A stretch of 64,000 bases of DNA from assembly GCF_010894435.1 (NCBI RefSeq), contig NZ_JAAIXZ010000004.1:46200-110199 (forward strand), written 5' to 3'. Origin of the DNA: Pyxidicoccus trucidator (GTDB taxonomy: Bacteria > Myxococcota > Myxococcia > Myxococcales > Myxococcaceae). The first letter of the stretch is position 1, and every line of letters starts with the position of its first letter. A program made the translations under genes and the position numbers. This document shows, piece after piece, positions 52,482 through 62,799 of the stretch. Below the pieces are notes generated by a model. That model did not search any database. It saw nothing but the letters and a program-made list of their open reading frames with translations, and had not been told where the DNA came from.

Positions 52482-53759
52482 CTGAGGCATCCCCTCATTT
52501 GAGTCAGATGAGCCCGAAGGCTTCGCGGAACACGGCGTGCTCGCGGACAAACTGGCCAAATCGCTCCACCAGCGGGCTCAGTCGTTCATCACTCATGCGC
52601 GGCATGGCCATGAAGTAGTAGGCCCCCTGGGTGAAGAGCGAGTGGGTGCGCTTCTTCGCCGTATTCACCTTCAAGTGCTTGTCGTAGCCAAGCGCCTCGC
52701 CCGCAGCGCCCAGCAGCGTCAGCAACACCTGCGCGAAGGCGGAGATGAGCAGGAGCCTATCTCTGCGCTCCGGCGTCTTCACACGCACCTGCTTGAGGCC
52801 CATGCCGAACTTGAGGTCCTTCACGTCCCGGAAGCTCTCCTCAAATGGTGAAACGCCGGGCGTAGGCGTCCAGCACCTCCTGGGCAGGGGCCTAGTTGAA
52901 ACTGGTGGCCAAGCACCAGGACTCTTTCATGCCCTTCCTCCTCACGCACACCACCGCCCCACCTGGGCCCCGGCCGTGGTGACGCGCGCGCTCCGGAGCA
53001 GCTTCGCGCGGCCGCCCTCCGGTACCCATTCGGCCGCGGGCTTCGTCTCTCCTTCTTCCGACGTGACGAGCACGTCCGAGCGCAATCGCACCACGTACTC
53101 GAAGTCGAGCTGCTTCAAGAGCGCATAGAACTTCGCATCCGCGAAACCCCGGTCCGCCAGGACGGTCACCCGCACCTTCGCGGGGATGAGTTCTCGCAAC
53201 CGCTGGAGCACTAGGTCCTCGGCGAGTTGTCGGTTGCCGGCGGACGCCGATTTCACCAGCGTCATCCACAGCAGCGGTGTCGCTCTGCCATGGCGGGTGA
53301 CGAGGCTTGCGACGAGCGACTCCTGGTCATCCTTCTCGAAGTCCGTCCAGTCCAGGGCGATGACGGCCTCCGTGCGCTCCGCCAGCACGAACGGCACCCA
53401 GGCCCCGAAGAGCTTCCAGATGTCGAGGCCCCCATTGGAGAGCAGCCGGTCCTCCTGCTTCACCGCGTGCTTGGAAGTGACGTCCTCACCCCGCGCCCAC
53501 GCCATGGCCTTGCCGATGGCCGCCACCGACAGGCTGGTGGCCTGCACCGCGCCCAGCGTCGCCTGCGAGAGGGACAGGATGCGTTTGACGTGCAGATCGT
53601 CCTCGAACACCTCTGTCAGGAACGGCCGCACTTGTTTTTTATCGATGGCCACCTTGCGCGTCATGGTGGCCTGCCTCTCTGGCCGCGCGCCAGCGCCGTC
53701 GCACGCAGCGACCGAGCGAACGCACGCTGATCAACTCGCTAAATGAGGGGATCCCTCAG
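52482..53759 (-). mobile_element. Degenerate IS4-family insertion sequence
   Basis: About 1.28 kb bounded by 19-bp inverted repeats CTGAGGCATCCCCTCATTT (52,482) and AAATGAGGGGATCCCTCAG (53,741-53,759), one mismatch. It encloses a broken IS4 transposase read on the minus strand. No clear target-site duplication was seen, suggesting age or rearrangement of one flank. Confidence 0.75.
52504..53664 (-). pseudogene. IS4-family transposase, frameshifted
   Basis: N-terminal piece (53,664-52,942) has the IS4 DDE start ALDWTDF and VLADRGFAD (two catalytic Asp). The frame then shifts near 52,960 into VCVRRKGMKESWCLAT, meets a TAG at 52,892-52,894, and shifts again near 52,850 before the C-terminal piece (KDLKFGMGLKQVRVKTPERR ... 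REAFGLI) ending at 52,504. With at least three lesions the protein cannot be made and the element cannot move by itself. Confidence 0.8.
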
Positions 53760-54283
53760 CTCCCTCCCGGCTCCGTCCTCCTGGCGTCCCGCTCTACCCC
53801 AGCCGCCTCCACCTAGTTCGAAACCGGCCGTCTCGCGGCGCGCTCCTGGGGGGCTCTCGCGCTTCGTCCGCCCTGGTCCCAGCTCTTGGCCTCGCCGCTC
53901 TGGACGAGGGGAACCCGCTCCGGACGGGGAGCTGCCCATCATCCAGTGCGCCTCATTTGGTGCCCTCCGGCATCATCCTGGGCGCTCGGTAACACACAGG
54001 TGACCTCTGAAGTTGCTCCGGTTCCGCCCCTGTCTCGCACTTCGTGGGGTTTCCTTCAGGGAAGTAGGCAGGCACGTCAAGATGTAGTCGGAGTCGCTTC
54101 ATCCTCAGGAATCGAACCGCTGGGGCGAGTTCCCGATTCATGGGAGATTCAGGCTCGCCTCGCTAGGGAGGAGCACACCGAAGGACGTTTGCGTCTGGCT
54201 GCTGCGAAAAGGAATGAGGATCTCAAAGTTCTATTGAGATGCATCAACGCCGAAAGCCACGGTGAACTCCTGCTTCCCAACAT
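53760..54283. other. Gene-poor stretch between IS4 and the STAND locus
   Basis: About 520 bases without a supported gene. From about 54,130 to 54,280 a plus-strand frame reads like a protein tail (LAREEHTEGRLRLAAAKRNE) but has no start or family; it may be a relic of another gene. The first 200 bases are GC-rich and without motif. Confidence 0.35.
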
Positions 54284-54964
54284 CTATTCCTTCTCGACTT
54301 TTTCGACGCTCAACTGAGTTCGAAGGTTCTCCATGAGAGAGGTGGCCATTTTCACGAAGGCATCCATCTTTGACAGTCTATTTCTTAGCACAGCGTCTCG
54401 TGCGTTCTCATCCGCTTTGCCCTCATCGTCGCCTTGTAGTGCGAACTTGACGATAAAAGCTTCGGCGCCTTCTTCCGCGCCCGCTTGTGCAGCGAGTTTA
54501 ACCCACGGTTCGGCGTTCACTGCGGCGCGCAGTGAGGCGGAGCGAAGAGCGCTCTGAATCAGGAGGCGTGCCGCAAAGTCGACTCCAGTCGCGAATTCGA
54601 GCCACTGCTTGGTGTCTTTGTCGATGTTCGCAGTCTCTGCTTCGCGAAGCGCCTGCGGGTAGTACCGATAGTTAGTTTGCTCCACATCCAGAGACGCGAG
54701 CGTCCGAAGTACCGACTCAAGCTCCGCGAAAGGGCGAAGACGATCGGGCAAGATAGATCGATATCGCCAGAGCTCCAGGATCGATTTTGCGCAGGCTTCC
54801 TGAGCTGTAGCCTTGGCCTCGGCAGGGGCCCTCTCAGCCGCTTCAATCAGTTGCGAAATATAATGAGCCATCCAGGATGCCAAGAGATCATCAGCGGCAT
54901 CAAGTTCGGAAACCAGTCGGCTTCCAAGTTCAAGGACGGCTCTTGAGCGCGTGAGCGACACCAT
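54284..54964 (-). CDS. Helical partner protein of the STAND NTPase
   Basis: 226 residues, almost entirely alpha-helical by composition (Ala, Leu, Glu, Arg rich), no signal or membrane segment. Starts 35 bases inside the end of the STAND gene with GGGAG before its ATG, so translation is coupled to the giant protein. No family or catalytic motif recognised. Such a tightly overlapping small gene may encode a regulator, an adaptor or a second effector of the defence protein. That role is inferred only from gene order. Confidence 0.78.
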   Translation of the reverse strand: MVSLTRSRAVLELGSRLVSELDAADDLLASWMAHYISQLIEAAERAPAEAKATAQEACAKSILELWRYRSILPDRLRPFAELESVLRTLASLDVEQTNYRYYPQALREAETANIDKDTKQWLEFATGVDFAARLLIQSALRSASLRAAVNAEPWVKLAAQAGAEEGAEAFIVKFALQGDDEGKADENARDAVLRNRLSKMDAFVKMATSLMENLRTQLSVEKVEKE

Positions 54965-57900
54965 CTGCTCCCATCATGTAGTAACGGATGTAAAGCGGTG
55001 GAAGGGTTTCAACATCATCATCCTCGGTGCTCGCCTGTTGCGGGTACTCACGCCGGATTTCGACGCTCAGAACCAAGCTGTCCTCGGAGTCGCCGCCAAG
55101 CAGATGCTTCAGGAACTCTCTATTCGCGCTGAGCCTCACGCCCGAATCCGTTTCTACTTCCCGCCCATAACCTTTGAGTTGGGTCCAAGACTCGCTACGG
55201 AGCAATCCATCCGAGTTGTTCGTCCAAGTGCGCCCATCCGCTAGTTGGAGCAAATCAAGCTTTACGATGGTGTCTACAGAGGGAGCGGGGCCCGGATATG
55301 ATAGCCCAGTTGCCCAAGGATCACCCCTATCGAGCCGAGTCAAGGCATCTTTGTCCGACACCCACCCCTTTAGCTTTAAGGGGCCTGATTCTAAGCCGTC
55401 TTCCTCGCCAGCATAAGGAAGGGCAAGCCGGCCAAGCTCGGGCGCCGTTTGGAGCGCGGCCACCAGCGCCTCCACGCCAGCGCGAGATACGAGTGCGCTG
55501 CGTATGAAGACTGTTTCGGTGTGTTTTCTTTCGCCGCCAGTCCAATAGCCCCAGAGAACTGTCATGTCATCATCGGTCACCAGTTTCTGGTCAAGATAGT
55601 CTGCCGTTACACTCCAGGGCCACTGCGTGTCGCCGTAGCCGGTGGGGGCCGGAGGGTCCGCGACGAGCCGCGGATCACGCCGATCGGCGAGCCATCTCCC
55701 GTCGGGACGGGCCAGCAAGTAGTGCGACAGCCACTCGCGGAAATCGTCCAACGAATCTTCGGCACGACGTCGCACAGGCCGCTCGCTCAGAAGGGCGGCG
55801 GCAACCAGCATCATGGCGTGATATCCGCGGTAGGCGGACAGGTCATCCGTCTTGGGCAGGCTTCCATGCGAGTGAGAGGTCTCGCCCTCGTCGAAGATCT
55901 TCCGCGTGTGCCGAGCGTCCTCTCGCCTCTTGCGTCCACCGCTCCATCCCAAATGGTCGCGGATGGCGTAATGCGCACGCCGCTCGATGGCCCTTTGACT
56001 GAGCCCGAACGCATTCCCAAGTGGCCTGAGCCAGTACGGACCGATGTCGATGCCGAAGTAGTACTTCTCGTCAGCATCGAGCGTCCCGTCGGCGGACAAC
56101 GCGTCGTCTTCCACAGGGGCCGTCCAGCCGGAGTAGACTTCAACAGGCCGGCTGGGCCGATTGACGGAGCCAAGGTCGCTCGCTTCGTCAAGGTTCAACT
56201 CGCCTGCGGCCGCCAAAGTTCTCAGCGTCTGGGCGGCAAGCTCCCGGAGCAGCACGTGGTCCTTGTGAAGCCAGTTCAGCAGGAGCAAGGCGGCTGGACG
56301 AAGTGCTCCAGGATTCTCAAGCGCGCCGCGGGCAAAGCCGATGAGCAGCCATTGGCGCGCATGCCAGATATAAAACTCAAGCCCTTTGTCGACGAAGGGA
56401 TCAGCGGCGCCCGACTGTGCCATGTTGATAAGCGCATCGAGAAGCTCGCTCCATCCCAACTCGACTACGGACCTCACTACGTGTGCGCATTGCCAGCGCT
56501 CAGCCGCCACCGGAGAGCCTAGTCCGGCCCACACGTAGCCGGCCAGTGCTCCAATATGGGATTGAGGCGGCTGTAGCTCGGGGCGCCACGGCCCGTCGCC
56601 ATCTTCGGGTCGAAGAACTCCTGCAAGAAGGTCTAGGCCGAAGTTCAGTGCTTCATCTGCCTCCTCAGGAGACAGGAAAGTCGCGAGAGAATCGATCAAT
56701 TGAAAGAGTTCGCTTGCGCCCAGGCTATCCATCTGCTCGACAAAGCCATTCAGCGTGGCGTGTGCCACATCGCCGTCGGACACGAGGCCTTCCTCATGAA
56801 ACTTCTCAAACGGCAAATGCGCTCTCCAGCCGCGCCGGTAGACGTGCCGAGGCTCACGTTGGCAAGCCAAAAGCACTGCGTCCCGGATAGCCTTGCGAAG
56901 CGACAGTTGAGTGAGCAGGGGCGATGGCAGCGCATCCAGCATGTGGCGCAGATCATAGAGCCCGAAGTCTGGCCAAGTGGCGATGGCGCGGACGAACTCC
57001 GATTGTCGGCCGAGCTTCACTCGCGCAAACGCTTCCTGGAAGAATGTCCGGAATTCGTATGGCGGATCGTACGTGCGGACTGCGGCATAGGCAGACCGGA
57101 GTGCACTAGCGTCGAGCAGGTCGACGCCTTGGAAGATTGCATTCCAGTCTGGGGCGCGACGTTCCCGCTTGGCAAGGGAAGGCTCGGGGGCCGATTCATT
57201 CTTCTCCTTTGGACCTCGGATAAGATCGGCAGCGAGGAGTCGGTTGACGTCCGGGAACTTGATTCTGTAGGCGTTGCCCAGGTCACGAAGCTTTGACCAA
57301 GTCTCATGGTTCGCCGGTTGCACCCGAATGTAGCGATAAGCGAGCTGGGCCACCAGTGAACGCCGAGCTGAATCGCCTTCGGCCGCGACGGCGCGTTGGA
57401 GGTCCGCGAGCCGATCCCATTCGGCTGTCAGCCCCCCGAGCGCAATGGGCGTCGTGACCGGCAGTCGGCCCTGCTCCACAAGGCGGTAGACCACGACCGG
57501 CAGCAGGCGCGCGGGATCGCCAAACCGACGGTCACGCCAACGGCTCAGAATGGCTAGGGCCGACGAAGCACAGAGGTCCGTTAAGGCCTTGACGCTGCCA
57601 TTCCAGTCGAAATGTTTGTCACGGGCGACGTACTCATAGGTAAGTTCCGCGACGCGCGAGAGATTGTAGGCTGTGCGCGCGCGTGGTTTCTCGTGCTCTC
57701 CTGCGGTCCGGGCTAGGTGAAGGAGCGCCGCCCAGCGATCTAGGTTCTCGTCGCCGATGCGGCTAGCGATCTCTACGGCGCGATCGAAATAGGCGCGAGC
57801 CTCGCTAGGGCTCACCGTCAGAACCGCGCGCGCAAGGCTCACATACGAGGCTGCTCGAGATTCAGCGTCCTCGCGAGAGTATTCCAAGGCACGGTAAGCC

Positions 57901-60900
57901 TCTCCGGCAAGTTCCATTGACAGAGCCTCGAACCCCTCGGATCGCGCAGCGTATCGGCATAGGGAGGTTATTCTGTCGGGCCCGAGTGATTCACGCTGCT
58001 GCGCCAACCACGACCTGAATATCTCTTGCTGTGAGGACTTGTCAGCACCCGCGTCCCGCAGGATCCGAAACCACTCCAGCGCTACTGTCTGGCGAATACT
58101 GTGGAGGGGGCGATAGCTGCGGTCTTCTGCGGCGGAGGTCTCTTTTACGGCCTGCTGGATTGCGTCTGCTATGTCCGAGGGTGGGCGGCCGCAAGCGATC
58201 TCGGCCGAGAGGACAAGCCAAGGTAGAAGTGCGCCGGCTTCACGCAGGAACACTTCCGTCTCTTCACTGCGTCCGTACTGGCTACTTGCCTCCAGTTGCT
58301 TACGGATGTTTGGAGGCGCAATGTCGAGCAAGGTTAGCCTCTGCCCTCGCAGAGCAGCTTCGAGGGCGTAGGCCCGCAGAAGTGGTATCCGATCATAAGA
58401 TTCGGAGCGAATACCGAGCGTGGATGGCGGATCGGATGGGAGATAGCGGCGAAGGGTCGCCGCCCATTTGTCCGGCTTCGGCGCCAGCACGCGCAATCCG
58501 AGTTCCACGGCGGACCGGACTGCGTCCAGCACTGTCCATTCCTTATTCCAATCTTGGGTTTCCGTCAGCTTGACGCGACGGTCGGCGAGGAGCCTCAGCA
58601 ATCGCGCCAACGCTGGGGCGGGGAGAGATCGACCTATCGCTCTTGCCTCTGTGGTCACGCCCAAAAGCAACCACACGTCGTTCCCTGCTGCCTCGGCTAG
58701 TTCATCGAGTTGCTTATGCCGACCGAGGTCAATTAACCGCCTGCCGACAAGCCTGCCCGCTTCGAGCGTGTGGTGTCGCGGCGTCCACTCCCTTAGGAAG
58801 CGCGCTGCCGCCTTGGCGCCTTTCAGACGCAGCAGCGCCATCGCGAGTTCGGCCGTGTCTGCGTCGCTCACCTGCTCGACTTGGCGCTCCTCGGAGGAAC
58901 GACGAGCCCACGCATTCAGCCAGTCTCCGGCCATGCGGAGCCGGCTAGAGGCCTCCGCTGAGAACTCATCGCGTCCAGAGAGGAGGCCCGCGTCATACGC
59001 GTGATGGGATCCCATCCAGCCGGAATGAAAGGCTCGGCGTGAAACGATCTCCTCGATGCGGTCTGGTGCCATGAGGACCGCTGCCACATCCGTGTTCTCC
59101 TGGATGACCTGGTTCTGACGCTGCTCCCCAGCGCACTCGCCTCCCGCTTTGAGGGCCAGCTTTGCCGCAGCCACATAGTGCCGCTGTTGCAGGCAAGCCT
59201 TTAGAGCGAAGATGAGTCGCTGCAGCTCGACGTCGCGTTTTTCGAGCGGATTCTCGGTCGGAAGCCCTTCCCCGGAAAGGGCAAGCTCCACCAATTCATC
59301 CAATTTTCCCGCCTGTAGTAGGAGCTGTGGGAGCGCGGCAGCTGCGTATGAACTCTGGGCAGTGAGCGGTCGCATCCGCTCGAGGAACGCGGTAAGCGCC
59401 GCCGCGTCAGGCTTGAATCGCTCGCGAAACCACGTTTCGCCGGGCTCATCGAAGAAGTGGAGGCTGTTGCCCTTCAAGAGAAGTGGACGCCCGAGATCCA
59501 AGGCGAAGCTTCGGACCGTGCTTTCTGAGGTCCCCGATAGCTGTGCAAGCACGTTGATGGGCACTAGCGGTCGAAGAACCGAAAGACCTTGGCAGATGAG
59601 CTCGATCTGTGAACTCTCGATGGCTCCCGACTGAAACCGCAGTCGAGCGATAGCGGCATCCAGCAGTTCGCCAATTGCACGCTCCACATTGCTGGGCTCT
59701 GGGCCCAACTGTTTCAGCATCTCTTGAAGCGAGAGCCCCCGTGAGAGGGCCAACGCCTGAACGCGTGGGTTGAAACTGCTCAGGAAGGCGAACTCTGAAA
59801 CCTCGGCATCGCTGGCTGCAGAGTAGACGCTTCGGAGGTGCTGACCGCTTTCGATCTGGGTAAATGGACGAAGTTCAATTTCTTGGGCTTCGGGCGGAGC
59901 GCCTATTCGCCTGCGGCGGTGCGTTCGGCAAGTGAACGCTATGGAGACGCCCTCAGGCAACGGTGCCCAAATCAAGTCGCGGACGAAGCTGGTCGGTTCT
60001 TTTTGTTCCTCGGCCGCCATCTCCGCATTGTCGGCGGCATCGATGATCAGGCAGAGGCGCGCATCAGGGGTGCTCGCACGTAGCAACCCTACCGCTTGGG
60101 CGAGCCGACCGATGAATGCGCGCATGTACTGCTTCGCGTCCGCATGTGTCGTTGGGATAAGGGGATGGCACAGACTGCGGGCGGCGAGTTCGTTGGCGAT
60201 CTGCACGAGCGCGTCCCGGTGGCGATGCCGGAATTGGAGCGCGTTCCGATAGAGGCCGTCGCCGAAGCAGTCGTAGAGGACCGCCTCTGAGCCTGGCGGC
60301 ATTGACGACGCCAGCCGGGCGGCAAGCACTGACTTTCCCACGCCTCCTTCGGCATGGATAACGAGCGGGCTCTTGGCCGTGAGGAGTGCGCGCAGAACGG
60401 CCGGCTCTTGCTCCCGAGGCAGAGTGAGAGTGTGCGTGGCGTCCGGTATGAGGCAGGGTGCCGGTTTGAGTTGCTCCTCGGTGGCCTTAAGTGCGCGCAG
60501 GACATCGTGCCGGCGAATCGAAGGATCGGATTCGAATTCCGTCGTTGCCTTGCGGGCGACGAGTTCCTTCAATTGGACCGGACTGTCATAGTCCGCGTCT
60601 GGCAGGTAGGCGCTAACGTCTTGCGTCAGGAGGTTTCTTTGCGCCCAGAGGTCCTTCTCGCCGCCTGTCGCAGTGAACAGGCCGAAGAATTGTCGAGCCT
60701 GATCATGTGCGAGTCCCGTGAACTCGATGAGGCTTTGTTGCAGATCCGGATGTCGGGCCACGGCCCCTGACGCAAGGTCCGCTAGGGCTTCCTTCACGTT
60801 CGAATCTATCGGCCGGTTGGTGGTAAACTCGAAGCGGAACCGCTGCGCCACATCATTATCGAGCAGGGACCCGACGAGCTTCGCGTAGCGCTGCGCGAAC

Positions 60901-61211
60901 CCGTTGATCGTCTTCTTCAGGCCGCTCGCTGTCCAAGGCTCGTGAGCACGTCGCGTCGAGTGCTTGAGCTGGATATATTGGATGAGCCGAGCGCGGTCGC
61001 GTTCCTCTGCGCCAAAATATAGGCCAACATCAATCAATTCCTCGCCGCCCTTGATGTCGTCGCCTTTGGCCTCTTCTGCCGACGCCCCCTCAATCGTCAC
61101 CGCGATAAGGTCCCTCGCACCCGGCAAGAGTTGAAGGCACTTACGTGCAGCCCAGTGGTAATGGAACTGATCCCCGTCCCTGCTGGGACGGACCAAGTCT
61201 TGGCCGGCCAC
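54930..61211 (-). CDS. Giant STAND NTPase with N-terminal PD-(D/E)xK nuclease (Avs-like)
   Basis: 2093 residues, GTG start with GGGAGA upstream. Residues about 10-110 form a Cap4/DUF4297-like nuclease: Glu41 (TIEG), Asp61 in ELIDVGLYFG, and QLK (81-83) in YIQLKHS. A STAND/NACHT-like NTPase follows: Walker A EGGVGKS (288-294) and Walker B LCLIIDAAD (386-394). The remaining ~1500 residues are helical repeats, suitable as a sensor. This nuclease-NTPase-repeat layout is that of Avs antiphage proteins, where a viral protein bound to the repeats triggers DNA cutting and cell death. Exact Avs type is not assigned. No frameshift seen; it looks intact. Confidence 0.85.
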   Translation of the reverse strand: MAGQDLVRPSRDGDQFHYHWAARKCLQLLPGARDLIAVTIEGASAEEAKGDDIKGGEELIDVGLYFGAEERDRARLIQYIQLKHSTRRAHEPWTASGLKKTINGFAQRYAKLVGSLLDNDVAQRFRFEFTTNRPIDSNVKEALADLASGAVARHPDLQQSLIEFTGLAHDQARQFFGLFTATGGEKDLWAQRNLLTQDVSAYLPDADYDSPVQLKELVARKATTEFESDPSIRRHDVLRALKATEEQLKPAPCLIPDATHTLTLPREQEPAVLRALLTAKSPLVIHAEGGVGKSVLAARLASSMPPGSEAVLYDCFGDGLYRNALQFRHRHRDALVQIANELAARSLCHPLIPTTHADAKQYMRAFIGRLAQAVGLLRASTPDARLCLIIDAADNAEMAAEEQKEPTSFVRDLIWAPLPEGVSIAFTCRTHRRRRIGAPPEAQEIELRPFTQIESGQHLRSVYSAASDAEVSEFAFLSSFNPRVQALALSRGLSLQEMLKQLGPEPSNVERAIGELLDAAIARLRFQSGAIESSQIELICQGLSVLRPLVPINVLAQLSGTSESTVRSFALDLGRPLLLKGNSLHFFDEPGETWFRERFKPDAAALTAFLERMRPLTAQSSYAAAALPQLLLQAGKLDELVELALSGEGLPTENPLEKRDVELQRLIFALKACLQQRHYVAAAKLALKAGGECAGEQRQNQVIQENTDVAAVLMAPDRIEEIVSRRAFHSGWMGSHHAYDAGLLSGRDEFSAEASSRLRMAGDWLNAWARRSSEERQVEQVSDADTAELAMALLRLKGAKAAARFLREWTPRHHTLEAGRLVGRRLIDLGRHKQLDELAEAAGNDVWLLLGVTTEARAIGRSLPAPALARLLRLLADRRVKLTETQDWNKEWTVLDAVRSAVELGLRVLAPKPDKWAATLRRYLPSDPPSTLGIRSESYDRIPLLRAYALEAALRGQRLTLLDIAPPNIRKQLEASSQYGRSEETEVFLREAGALLPWLVLSAEIACGRPPSDIADAIQQAVKETSAAEDRSYRPLHSIRQTVALEWFRILRDAGADKSSQQEIFRSWLAQQRESLGPDRITSLCRYAARSEGFEALSMELAGEAYRALEYSREDAESRAASYVSLARAVLTVSPSEARAYFDRAVEIASRIGDENLDRWAALLHLARTAGEHEKPRARTAYNLSRVAELTYEYVARDKHFDWNGSVKALTDLCASSALAILSRWRDRRFGDPARLLPVVVYRLVEQGRLPVTTPIALGGLTAEWDRLADLQRAVAAEGDSARRSLVAQLAYRYIRVQPANHETWSKLRDLGNAYRIKFPDVNRLLAADLIRGPKEKNESAPEPSLAKRERRAPDWNAIFQGVDLLDASALRSAYAAVRTYDPPYEFRTFFQEAFARVKLGRQSEFVRAIATWPDFGLYDLRHMLDALPSPLLTQLSLRKAIRDAVLLACQREPRHVYRRGWRAHLPFEKFHEEGLVSDGDVAHATLNGFVEQMDSLGASELFQLIDSLATFLSPEEADEALNFGLDLLAGVLRPEDGDGPWRPELQPPQSHIGALAGYVWAGLGSPVAAERWQCAHVVRSVVELGWSELLDALINMAQSGAADPFVDKGLEFYIWHARQWLLIGFARGALENPGALRPAALLLLNWLHKDHVLLRELAAQTLRTLAAAGELNLDEASDLGSVNRPSRPVEVYSGWTAPVEDDALSADGTLDADEKYYFGIDIGPYWLRPLGNAFGLSQRAIERRAHYAIRDHLGWSGGRKRREDARHTRKIFDEGETSHSHGSLPKTDDLSAYRGYHAMMLVAAALLSERPVRRRAEDSLDDFREWLSHYLLARPDGRWLADRRDPRLVADPPAPTGYGDTQWPWSVTADYLDQKLVTDDDMTVLWGYWTGGERKHTETVFIRSALVSRAGVEALVAALQTAPELGRLALPYAGEEDGLESGPLKLKGWVSDKDALTRLDRGDPWATGLSYPGPAPSVDTIVKLDLLQLADGRTWTNNSDGLLRSESWTQLKGYGREVETDSGVRLSANREFLKHLLGGDSEDSLVLSVEIRREYPQQASTEDDDVETLPPLYIRYYMMGADGVAHALKSRP

Positions 61212-61502
61212 TACGCATCTCCCGTCATGCTCGCTCTCTCTTCGACCACGCCGTCGCTACAGCCGACGTTCATGCTCCACAGCCTAGTATACTCGCTGAG
61301 CTGTTAGTCGAGTCTGCTCTGCGGAGCCGGAGCAAGTTTACTCAGAATAAGATCCAGACCCTCCACAGGTGGGCGGGGCTCTCGCGAGTCGTCGCGGCCT
61401 ACCGGCGCAGGAGTGCGCGCAGCAGGGGCTTGAGGGCCGGGTTCACCGCGCCATCCACGGTGATGGGGGTGATAGAGATCTCTCCCTGCTCCAGCGTGGT
61501 GG
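61212..61502. other. Upstream region of the STAND gene
   Basis: About 290 bases, AT-richer than normal at 61,250-61,350, with no gene. On the minus strand TATACT (61,291-61,286) is a good -10 element, about 75 bases before the GTG, with a weak -35 (GACTCG) 17 bases further up. Likely the promoter of the STAND operon; the IS3 end lies about 200 bases upstream of it. Confidence 0.4.
61286..61291 (-). promoter_or_regulatory. Candidate -10 box of the STAND operon
   Basis: TATACT on the minus strand, embedded in AGTATACT. It is the best sigma-70-type -10 match in the region; the corresponding -35 is poor, so regulation or weak expression is likely. Confidence 0.3.
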
Positions 61503-61561
61503 TGTTCCTCCGCCCCAGGGATTCCTGAGACCCCTCTCTGGGGATAGCCTCCCCTCGTGAG

Positions 61562-61852
61562 GTGGATGTGAGGAAGCAGCAGAAGCAGGACAGGACGGCG
61601 GAGCGCGGTCGGTGCTCGGCGAAGCGGAAGAAGGAGGCCGTGCTCCGGTTGCTCAAGGGAGAGGAACTCGACGCGCTCTCGCGGGAGCTGGGCGTCACCG
61701 CAGCAGTGCTGAGCGAGTGGCGGGAGAAGTTCCTGGCGGGGGCCGAGGCCAACCTCAAGAGCCGCGAGCCTGAGACAGCGGACGACGAGGTGCTGCGGTT
61801 CAATGCCATGGTGGGCGAGTTGATGATGAAGAACGAGCTGCTGGCCGAGTAG
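61562..61852 (+). pseudogene. IS3-family OrfA
   Basis: 96 codons from a GTG. KRKKEAVLRLLKGEELDALS and GVTAAVLSEWREKFLAG form the helix-turn-helix of IS3 OrfA, and the leucine-rich tail (MVGELMMKNELLAE) fits the zipper that precedes the programmed frameshift into OrfB. It is itself intact but useless without OrfB. Confidence 0.7.
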
Positions 61853-61904
61853 GCCCGGCTGCTGCAGGGAAGCGCGCCGGGTTTCCCTGGAGGAAGTCGA
61901 GAGG

Positions 61905-62799
61905 ATGAGCGCCCAGCTCTCGCCTTCCAGCGGCAAGCCGTACGGACTGGCGCTCGTGACGGCCACCTGGCGCGTGCCTCGCGCCACCGTGTACCGGCAC
62001 CGTGCCCGCCGTCAGTCTACGGCCCTTCCGGCGGCTCGCAGAGGCCCCAAGACTGCGCTGAACGACGCAGCGCTGCTGGAGGCCCTCCGCGGTGTGCTGG
62101 CCGCCTCGCCCTTCCTGGGCGAGGCGGCACCGCAAGGTGTGGGCTCGGCTGCGCGCCCAGGGCGTACGTACCTCGAAGGCCCGCTGCCTGCGGCTGATGC
62201 GAGAGGCGAGGCTGTTGGCACCGGGCCGGGCCCGCCGGGTGCTGGGGCCGCGCCACCACAACGGCACGATTACCACCGACAAGCCCAACGTCATGTGGGG
62301 CACCGACGCCACCTGCACCGTGACGACGCTGGAGGGCTAGGCCACCGTCTTCATCGCCGTCGACCATGGCACCTCCGAGTGCGTTGGCATCCACGCCGCC
62401 AAGGTGGGCACGTGCTTCGAGGCCCTCGAGCCCATTCGCCAGGGCGTCAAGGCCCGCTTCGGTGCGTACGGCCGGGGCGTAGCGAAGGGACTGTCCATTC
62501 GCCACGACAACGGCAGCCAGTACACCTCCGACGCCTTCCAGAACGAGCTGCGCCTCCTGGGGGCCGAGTCCAGCCCGTGCTTCGTCCGCAGTCCCGAAGG
62601 CAATGGCTGCGCCGAGCGCTTCATCCGCACCCTCAAGGAGCAACTGCTCTGGGTGCGCACCTTCTCCACTGTGGAGGAGCTCCGGCGGGCCTTGCTGGAG
62701 TGGGCCCACCGGTACAACGAGCACTGGCTGCTGGAGCGCCACAACTTCCTCCCGCCCAGTCAGGCCCGGCGGGAGCTGATGCAGAAGCAGGCGGCCTGA
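61905..62799 (+). pseudogene. IS3-family OrfB transposase, frameshift and stop
   Basis: The first frame (PRATVYRHRARRQ ... AASPFLGEA) shifts near 62,130 into HRKVWARLRAQGV and RLMREARLLAPGR. A TAG at 62,338-62,340 follows LEG where IS3 relatives have Gln (QATVF), so CAG changed to TAG. The rest (HDNGSQYTSDAF, NGCAERFIRTLKEQ with DDE residues Asp and Glu, first Asp in GTDATCT) runs to 62,799. Confidence 0.75.

Noticed and set aside
53886..54317. Plus-strand frame ending in a protein-like charged tail
   Set aside because: No start signal or family, and its end overlaps the STAND partner gene; noted only as a possible relic.
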